Below are positions 58,556 through 64,000 of a stretch of DNA of 64,000 nucleotides, piece by piece (position 1 is the first letter of the stretch; each line of letters begins with the position of its first letter). The position numbers were made by a program, and so were the translations under genes. The DNA comes from Rhodoferax bucti (lineage in GTDB: Bacteria > Pseudomonadota > Gammaproteobacteria > Burkholderiales > Burkholderiaceae_C). The notes under the pieces are model-generated. The model saw only the letters and a list, made by a program, of their open reading frames with translations, was not told the DNA's origin and made no database searches. Location of the stretch: NCBI RefSeq assembly GCF_005876985.1, contig NZ_VAHD01000006.1, positions 111,750 through 175,749 of the forward strand, read 5' to 3'.

Positions 58556-58963
58556 ATGTCTGACCCAGATTCCTCCAGCTCGCCCTCCACTCCGTTTGAA
58601 TGGATTGGCGGCGAGCCCGTCATCCGCCAGATGGTGGACCGCTTTTATGACCTGATGGACCTCGAGCCCGACTACGCCGCCCTGCGTGCCAGCCATGGCA
58701 GTACCTTGGACAAGGCGCGCGACCACCTGTTCTGGTTTTTGTGTGGCTGGATGGGCGGGCCGGACTACTTTGTAGAGCGCTTCGGCCACCCGCGCCTGCG
58801 CGCGCGGCACATGCCGTTCAAGATCGGTATTCTGGAGCGGGATCAGTGGCTGGCGTGCATGGACCAGGCCATGGGTGACATGGGCATAGACCCCGTGCTG
58901 CGCGAGCGCCTCAAAACCTCGTTTTTTCAGACCGCAGACTGGATGCGCAACGTCGGGGCCTAG
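58556..58963 (+). CDS. Group II truncated haemoglobin
   Basis: 135-residue globin of the trHbO type. Proximal His 85 (RARHMPFKIG), Trp 98 at G8 (ERDQWLACM), Tyr 31 at B10 (RFYDLM) and GGPDYFVERFGHPRLR are the group II pattern. Such proteins bind oxygen or nitric oxide and may aid redox or NO detoxification. Start ATG 58556 follows a repeat with no clear ribosome site; the N-terminal 12 residues are Ser/Pro-rich. Confidence 0.93.
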   Translation: MSDPDSSSSPSTPFEWIGGEPVIRQMVDRFYDLMDLEPDYAALRASHGSTLDKARDHLFWFLCGWMGGPDYFVERFGHPRLRARHMPFKIGILERDQWLACMDQAMGDMGIDPVLRERLKTSFFQTADWMRNVGA

Positions 58964-58988
58964 GCCCGGCTCTAATGCTGCGTGGGGC

Positions 58989-59633
58989 TCAGGCCCGGTT
59001 CTGCGGCTGCAGCAGCACCACCAGCGCGCCCGCGCCACCCTGTGCGGGCTGCGCCTGCACAAAGGCCACCACCTCGGCCTTTTGCACCAGCCACTTGTGC
59101 ACTTTTTCCTTGAGCACCGGCGCCTTGCCGGGCGAGCCCAGGCCTTTGCCGTGGACCACCCGCACACAGCGTATGCCGTTGCGGTGCGATTCGCGGATGA
59201 AGGCGCCCAGTGCTTCGCGCGCCTCGTCGCTGCGAAAACCGTGCAGGTCAATTTGCTTCTGGATGGCCCACTTGCCTTTGCGCAGCTTTTGTGTCACGTC
59301 CGTGCCCACGCCGGGGCGGCGAAAGCTCAGGTGCTCATCGGTGTCCAGCAGGGTGGTGACATCGATTTCGTCACTCAGCGCCTCTTGCAGCGCGGCGGCG
59401 TCATCCAGCATCTGTTGCTTGGGGATGGGTTTGGGTGGCTCGGGCGCCAGCTTGGCGCGTTGCGGCGGCTCCAGCGGCTTCACTTTGCCGATTGCCGCCT
59501 GAAACAGGTTGCTGGCGGCGGCTTTGCGCTTGGCCTCCAGCGCCTTTTGGGCGGCCAGCGCGGCTTCGCGGGCGGCTTGGGCTTCGATTTCTTTTTTGAC
59601 CAGCTTCAGGTCGGAAAGGGCGTTGATCTTCAT
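58989..59633 (-). CDS. Smr domain protein (SmrA/SmrB-like endonuclease)
   Basis: 214 residues. A charged, Ala/Lys-rich N-terminal region (about 1-100, probably coiled coil) precedes the Smr domain (about 125-210) with IDLHGFRSDEA and the VHGKGLGS motif. Relatives nick DNA or cleave mRNA at collided ribosomes (SmrB). No MutS domains are present. It ends 25 bases from the haemoglobin gene (convergent) and lies 9 bases downstream of radC on the same strand. Confidence 0.9.
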   Translation of the reverse strand: MKINALSDLKLVKKEIEAQAAREAALAAQKALEAKRKAAASNLFQAAIGKVKPLEPPQRAKLAPEPPKPIPKQQMLDDAAALQEALSDEIDVTTLLDTDEHLSFRRPGVGTDVTQKLRKGKWAIQKQIDLHGFRSDEAREALGAFIRESHRNGIRCVRVVHGKGLGSPGKAPVLKEKVHKWLVQKAEVVAFVQAQPAQGGAGALVVLLQPQNRA

Positions 59634-59642
59634 GTCTGCCCT

Positions 59643-60362
59643 TTAAATGAGTCCTGCCTCGGCCATGGACAGTGCCTGGCCGGGTCCTACGATGATGTGG
59701 TCCAACACCCGCACATCGACCAGTGCGAGCGCGGCTTTGAGTGTTTGGGTCAGCGCCTCGTCGGCCCGGCTCGGCTGCACGCTGCCGCTGGGGTGGTTGT
59801 GCGCCAGCACCACGGCGGCTGCACTGTGGTGCAGCGCACGGATCACCACCTCGCGCGGGTACACGCTGGTTTGCGTGAGCGTGCCGCGAAACAGCTCTTC
59901 CATTGCCAGCAGCTTGTTTTGGCTGTCCAGGAAAAGCACCGCAAACACTTCATGCCCCTTGGCGGCGAGGTGCAGTTGCAGATAGTGCTTCACGGCCTGC
60001 GGGTCGGCAAAGACCTCGCGCTCTTGCAGGCGCTGGGCCATGGCGCGGCGGGCGAGTTCGAGCACCGCCACGATCTCGGCTCGCTTGGCAGGCCCGAGGC
60101 CTTTGACGCGCTTCAGGTCGTCGGCGGTGGCATGCAACAAGCCGGCTATGCCTCCAAACCCGCCCTGGCCCTCGTCCGCTCTGCGTGAGGCGCTATCTTT
60201 TTTGAGTTGCAGCAGCTCCTCGGCCATCTGCAACACGCCTTTGCCCGCAATGCCGGTGCGCAGCAAAATGGCAAGCAACTCCGCATCGCTGAGCGCCCCG
60301 GGGCCGCGCGCAAGCAACTTCTCACGCGGTTGGGCTTCCAGGGGGAGGTCTTTGAGGGGCAT
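59643..60362 (-). CDS. radC: RadC family JAMM-domain protein
   Basis: 239 residues: N-terminal helix-hairpin-helix region (about 60-105; [22 protein letters not shown]) and a C-terminal JAB1/MPN-like metalloprotease domain with [14 protein letters not shown] metal ligands and conserved [14 protein letters not shown]. Function remains uncertain despite the DNA-repair name. Between the two family blocks, the segment [14 protein letters not shown] looks inserted and is encoded by repeat-like DNA. Upstream of the Smr gene, probably one operon. Confidence 0.93.
   Translation of the reverse strand: MPLKDLPLEAQPREKLLARGPGALSDAELLAILLRTGIAGKGVLQMAEELLQLKKDSASRRADEGQGGFGGIAGLLHATADDLKRVKGLGPAKRAEIVAVLELARRAMAQRLQEREVFADPQAVKHYLQLHLAAKGHEVFAVLFLDSQNKLLAMEELFRGTLTQTSVYPREVVIRALHHSAAAVVLAHNHPSGSVQPSRADEALTQTLKAALALVDVRVLDHIIVGPGQALSMAEAGLI
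60185..60215. repeat. Repeat-like insertion in radC
   Basis: GTGAGGCGCTATCTTTTTTG followed by AGTTGCAGCAG resembles the CTATC/poly-T arm of the dispersed repeat. It encodes, on the minus strand, residues that are not part of the RadC consensus. Confidence 0.45.
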
Positions 60363-60365
60363 GGA

Positions 60366-60728
60366 TTAGGGTGTCGAGTTCGATGTATTGGTAGTTTCAG
60401 CCCTAGGCCTGCAATATGCGTCGTTGGGTGGTGTCTTGGGTTGGCTGTGTTGGCAAAGTGCACCAGTCCGTTCTTTCAACCATTGCACGAGGCTCAACAC
60501 CCGTAGCCTATCTAAAAATAGTTCATTTCCTCGTAATCCCCGCAAATTGGGATCGCGATGACAGTGTGCCTCACCCGACAGCTCTAGCTTTAACGGATAG
60601 CTGCCCCTCTTCTTGGGTGTACGCGGCGCTAGCCGTGAGAAGTCATAGGGGGCCGGGTACAGGCCGAATATCCCGTAAGTCCCAGAGGGAACCAGTCTGA
60701 GGAACCAGTAGCAGTCCGAAACCTTCAT
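60366..60728 (-). CDS. Doubtful small ORF
   Basis: 120-codon open frame starting MKVSDCYWFLRLVPSGTYGI with no domain I recognise, no clear ribosome site and moderate base composition. It lies directly upstream of radC on the same strand, in the 650-base gap before the repeat protein. It could be a lineage-specific gene, a gene remnant or an accidental frame over a non-coding RNA. Confidence 0.25.
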   Translation of the reverse strand: MKVSDCYWFLRLVPSGTYGIFGLYPAPYDFSRLAPRTPKKRGSYPLKLELSGEAHCHRDPNLRGLRGNELFLDRLRVLSLVQWLKERTGALCQHSQPKTPPNDAYCRPRAETTNTSNSTP

Positions 60729-60900
60729 AAAAAACTCTATCCGTATGGCCTATATGCGGACGCGGCAGTACGCCCTAAAGTGGCCGAATCTGTCACCGTC
60801 AACAAGAGCAATAAAAAACCCATGCATATGAAACGACTCTCCGCCATACCGCCCTTACCACCGGGTTGAAGCATGGGCTTCATGGTATGCCGCCGCGCTA
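60729..60900. other. Intergenic region without a recognisable gene
   Basis: Contains CCCATGC (60819) and GCATGGG (60871), an inverted pair that on the minus strand is followed by TTTTTTATT, possibly a weak terminator. Otherwise nothing identifiable. Confidence 0.45.
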
Positions 60901-60921
60901 GCACTCAGCACTCAGCACTTA
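60901..60921. repeat. Tandem 7-mer (GCACTCA)x3
   Basis: Two exact copies of GCACTCA and a third with one change (GCACTTA). Same period and copy number as the CTCCCAT array at 54189. Confidence 0.9.
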
Positions 60922-60932
60922 GCCCAAACACG

Positions 60933-60982
60933 TTTGCTATTTTTTAGATAGCTGCCTGCACAATGAATTCAGGGGCTGCAGT
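60933..60982. repeat. Partial dispersed repeat upstream of the surface repeat protein
   Basis: TTTGCTATTTTTTAGATAGC followed by TGCCTGCAC, with AGGGGCTGCAG to the right. It is a decayed copy ending about 30 bases before the start codon. Confidence 0.6.
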
Positions 60983-61013
60983 CACCTTTTGCATAAATTT
61001 TTTGAGATCCTCC

Positions 61014-64000
61014 ATGAAACACCATAGCCACACAACCCGTCTGGTCGCACGCCGCCTGCCTTTGTGCATTGCCATCACAGCAGCACTGGCCGGGGGCTTT
61101 GCGCCCCAAGCGGGAGCGGCCATCAAGACCTGGGACGGTGGTGCGGGGGATGACAACTGGATGACGCAAACGAAGCGCGGCAACACCTACCAATCCAATT
61201 GGAGCTCCAGCAACCCCAAAGTTAAAAGCCCCCTCTTGATCGCCTCGGGCGACTTGTTGGTATTTGCTGGTACCAATGGCCTGAACAACACCAACGACTA
61301 CACCGACCTTTCGGTTAGCAGCATCACCTTTGCCGCTAGCGCAGGTCCTTTCACCCTCAGCGGCAACACGCTCACATTGAGTAGCGGGTCAGGTTCTGCA
61401 ATTACGAACAGCAGTAGCAGCGGGCAAACGTTCAACATGGGTATCACGTTGGGCGGCACCAGCCTGTGGCAGGGTGGCAGCGGCGGTCTCACGTTTAACG
61501 GCCCGGTGCCCGTCAAAGACGCCAACTTGACGCTAATGGGCGGCGTGACAATCAACAATCAGAGCCAAAACCTCCTTGTAGGCGACACCGGCACAGGTAA
61601 CTTGAGCATTCAAGGCGGCAGTGTGGTGAGTGATGAATTGGGCTTTATTGGCAACAACATCGGCAGTATCGGCACCGTCAAGGTCACCGGCGCAGGGTCG
61701 CAGTGGAACAACTCGGCTGAGGTCTATGTTGGCGCCTCCGGCACTGGAGCCCTGAACATCGAAAACGGTGGTGTTGTGAGCAACCGTAATGGCCTTGTTG
61801 GCTTCTTTTCGGGCAGCAACGGTACTGTCAAGGTCATCGGCCCAGACTCGCAATGGAACAACGATGGTGGACTCCTGGTTGGCATTGACGGCACGGGCAC
61901 CCTAAACATCGAAAATGGGGGTGTGGTGAGCAACCACGGCGGCTTTGTTGGCAACTACGCAGGCGGCAACGGCACCGTCAAGGTAATTGGCCCAGGCTCG
62001 CAATGGAACAACTCCTCTAGCCTGTACATTGGCGACCACGGTACGGGAACCTTGAACATCGAAAACGCGGGAAGTGTGAGCAGTTACGCCGGTGTTATTG
62101 GCCTCGCGTTGGGGAGCAACGGCACCGTCAAAGTCACTGGCGCAGGCACGCAATGGAACACCGCTGCTGACCTTTACGTTGGTTATCTCGGTACAGGCAC
62201 GCTGAACATCGAGATCGGTGGTGTGGTGAGTAATTCCTCTGGCTATGTTGGTTACAACGCAGGCAGCGCCGGCACCGCCAAGGTCACCGGCGTTGGCTCG
62301 CAATGGAACAACTCTGCTGACCTCTACGTTGGCAATTCCGGCACCGGTAGCTTGAACATTGAAAACGGTGGACTGGGCAAAAACATCAATGGCTTTGTTG
62401 GTTACAACGCAGGCAGCACCGGCACCGCCAAGGTCACCGGCGTTGGCTCGCAATGGAACAACTCTGATGGCCTCTTTGTTGGATATTCCGGTACCGGCAC
62501 CCTGAATATCGAAAACGGTGGTGCTGTCCAAACCACCGTGGGCTATATAGGTGAGCTAGCGGGCGGCAGCGGAACCGTCAATGTCATGGGCCCTGACTCG
62601 CAATGGAATATTGCTTCTAGCTTGTATGTTGGCAACAACGGCGCTGGCACCTTGAACATCGAAAACGGGGGTGTGGTCAAAAGCATCCTAGGCAGCGTCG
62701 GCGGGAGCACCGGCATCGTTAAGGTTACTGGCGCTGGTTCGCAGTGGAGTAACTCTGCAGTACTCTACGTTGGCGACCACGGCCTCGGCACCCTGAACAT
62801 CGAAAAGGGTGGGGTGGTGAGCAGTAGCGTTGGCATTGTTGGCATTGTTGGCAGGAACCCAGGAAGCAGGGGCACCGTCAGGGTCACAGGTACTGGCTCG
62901 CAGTGGAATAACGTCACGCTCATCGTTGGTGAGTCCGGCCTGGCATTTCTTGACATTCAAAACGGAGGTGTTGTAAGCAATACTTTGGGCATTGTTGGTC
63001 GGGGCGATGTAAACGACGTCCTCGGCACTGGCTTCGTCAGGGTTACAGGTGCCGGCTCACAGTGGAATAACTCCGAGGACCTCTACGTTGGCAATTTGGG
63101 CTACGGCACCTTGACTATCGACAACGGTGGTGTGGTGAGCAACCGCAATGGTTTGGTTGGCTTGGTTGCAGGCAGCGCCGGCACCGCCAAGGTCACCGGC
63201 GTTGGCTCGCAATGGAACAACTCTGCTGACCTCTACGTTGGCAATTCCGGCACCGGTAGCTTGAACATCGAAAACGGGGGTGTGGTCAAAAGCATCCTAG
63301 GCAGCGTCGGCGGGAGCAACGGCATCGTCAAGGTCACAGGCGCTGGCTCACAGTGGAATAACTCTGAGGACCTCTACGTTGGCAATTTTGGCCATGGCAC
63401 CTTGACTATCGACGACGGTGGTGTGGTGAATAACCAAAGCGGCAGTGTTGGCTACAACGCAGGAAGTAACGCCACCGTCATGGTGACAGGCACTGGCTCG
63501 CAGTGGAATAACTCTGCTGACCTCTTTGTTGGCCGCAATGGGACTGGCACCCTCAATATTCTGGATTCAGGCAAAGTGACCGCGCAAGCATTGACGATCG
63601 GCACCAAAGGCACAGTCAATCTAGATGGTGGAACCTTACAAATAGCCAGCATAAACATTGCAACAGGTGGCGTATTCGACTGGATCAAGGGCACGCTCAG
63701 CTACTCCGGCGATGCCACCCTGGGAACCGGCCTGCTCAAGAAAACAATGGAACTAAACGACGGCCAAACATTGGCTGTACAAAATACGCTTATCGTTGGT
63801 GCTGGGCGCACGCTGGTGTTAGATGGTGGTCAGTTCGCCGCTAAAACCTTGGAATTGAATAGCGGCAATATAGGGCGGATTCAACCGGTCGTCGCAACAC
63901 CGGGTTACGCGACAGATTTTAGATACTCGTTCAGCGCTTCTGCTGGTGTCTTCCAATTCAACGTTTTGCGTGGCCTGTTGTTCAAGGTCAGTGCAACGGC
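61014..64000 (+). CDS. T5SS/PEP-CTERM-associated repeat surface protein (3' end beyond the window)
   Basis: The frame is open from ATG 61014 to the right edge (995 codons and counting). A basic signal peptide (about 1-36, ending QAGAA) is followed by TWDGGAGDDNW, typical of autotransporter/PEP-CTERM passenger starts, then a beta-helix-like region. From about residue 215 at least 13 units of about 50 residues follow, each with the pattern VKVTGAGSQWNNS, LYVG, GTLNIENGGVVS and VG. These match the repeat family shared by type V autotransporters and PEP-CTERM proteins. The final domain (autotransporter barrel or PEP-CTERM) is off-window, so the anchoring mode is unknown. Upstream is GAGATCC before the ATG. 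Confidence 0.88.
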   Translation, partial: MKHHSHTTRLVARRLPLCIAITAALAGGFAPQAGAAIKTWDGGAGDDNWMTQTKRGNTYQSNWSSSNPKVKSPLLIASGDLLVFAGTNGLNNTNDYTDLSVSSITFAASAGPFTLSGNTLTLSSGSGSAITNSSSSGQTFNMGITLGGTSLWQGGSGGLTFNGPVPVKDANLTLMGGVTINNQSQNLLVGDTGTGNLSIQGGSVVSDELGFIGNNIGSIGTVKVTGAGSQWNNSAEVYVGASGTGALNIENGGVVSNRNGLVGFFSGSNGTVKVIGPDSQWNNDGGLLVGIDGTGTLNIENGGVVSNHGGFVGNYAGGNGTVKVIGPGSQWNNSSSLYIGDHGTGTLNIENAGSVSSYAGVIGLALGSNGTVKVTGAGTQWNTAADLYVGYLGTGTLNIEIGGVVSNSSGYVGYNAGSAGTAKVTGVGSQWNNSADLYVGNSGTGSLNIENGGLGKNINGFVGYNAGSTGTAKVTGVGSQWNNSDGLFVGYSGTGTLNIENGGAVQTTVGYIGELAGGSGTVNVMGPDSQWNIASSLYVGNNGAGTLNIENGGVVKSILGSVGGSTGIVKVTGAGSQWSNSAVLYVGDHGLGTLNIEKGGVVSSSVGIVGIVGRNPGSRGTVRVTGTGSQWNNVTLIVGESGLAFLDIQNGGVVSNTLGIVGRGDVNDVLGTGFVRVTGAGSQWNNSEDLYVGNLGYGTLTIDNGGVVSNRNGLVGLVAGSAGTAKVTGVGSQWNNSADLYVGNSGTGSLNIENGGVVKSILGSVGGSNGIVKVTGAGSQWNNSEDLYVGNFGHGTLTIDDGGVVNNQSGSVGYNAGSNATVMVTGTGSQWNNSADLFVGRNGTGTLNILDSGKVTAQALTIGTKGTVNLDGGTLQIASINIATGGVFDWIKGTLSYSGDATLGTGLLKKTMELNDGQTLAVQNTLIVGAGRTLVLDGGQFAAKTLELNSGNIGRIQPVVATPGYATDFRYSFSASAGVFQFNVLRGLLFKVSAT
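61660..63540 (+). repeat. Array of about 13 coding repeats of about 150 bases
   Basis: Units centred on TCGCAATGGAACAACTC or TCGCAGTGGAATAACTC. Most diverge, but a 101-base block is identical between 62259-62359 and 63168-63268, and the block around 62660-62740 recurs near 63270-63350, showing recent internal duplication. Confidence 0.9.

Noticed and set aside
61660..63540. CRISPR-like array
   Set aside because: Repeats are about 150 bases, in frame, diverged and without unique spacers of constant size; they are protein-coding units.

Overview
The window looks like a contiguous chromosomal segment of a GC-rich betaproteobacterium, most likely order Burkholderiales, family Comamonadaceae (Rhodoferax-like). 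The basis is the gene neighbourhoods (yibN-type rhodanese/grxC/secB/gpsA; panC/panB/scpA/DUF3460; ctlX/ocd/lrp), the protein sequences, and a recurrent family-style palindromic repeat (cores close to AGCTGCTCGCGC and CTATCAAAA) that occurs at least a dozen times here. Genus assignment is inference. No tRNA, rRNA, CRISPR array, integrase, transposase or phage gene was recognised.

Layout. 1-2.3 kb: thiol/redox and secretion housekeeping genes. 2.3-10 kb: a cyanophycin locus, with two convergently shrinking cyanophycin synthetases (a CphA2-like protein with a ruined second P-loop, then a canonical CphA1) transcribed leftward and divergent from an ABC exporter plus DUF1854 pair. 10-16.8 kb: pantothenate (panCB), chromosome segregation (scpA), small DUF proteins and NAD synthesis (nadC-nadA). 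16.9-21.7 kb: two chemoreceptors flanking a GST and a stand-alone receiver protein. 21.7-24.3 kb: citrulline/ornithine catabolism with a divergent Lrp regulator. 24.4-30.7 kb: nadB, SulP transporter, DUF1275, metG. 30.8-31.1 kb: two hairpin elements with a shared core. 31.1-35.2 kb: dienoyl-CoA isomerase, a 2,4-dienoyl-CoA reductase carrying an extra NTF2-like domain, and a divergent PadR regulator with two operator-like palindromes. 35.2-39.4 kb: azoreductase/LysR pair, patatin, apbC.

39.5-53.7 kb is one functional block: LysR regulator, an FNR-type box, a chemoreceptor, an oxalate/formate-type antiporter, a two-subunit NAD-linked formate dehydrogenase, FdhD, a TupBCA-type tungstate importer, MobA and MoeA. 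Most of these genes abut or overlap, so the metal uptake, cofactor assembly, sulfuration and substrate transport needed for a tungsten/molybdenum formate dehydrogenase are apparently co-transcribed.

53.7-64 kb changes character. A visibly AT-richer stretch carries a PEP-CTERM protein that seems to contain two Hcp-like domains; then come a YbbP-type permease, a group II truncated haemoglobin, an Smr nuclease and RadC in normal GC-rich sequence, and finally the 5' part of a large surface protein made of at least 13 T5SS/PEP-CTERM-associated repeats that runs off the right edge. The most distinctive items are the repeats that have become coding sequence (gpsA start, TupA signal peptide, linkers of MetG, FDH beta and RadC), the Hcp-like/PEP-CTERM protein, the FadH-NTF2 fusion, the paired hairpin elements and the tungsten-FDH gene chain.
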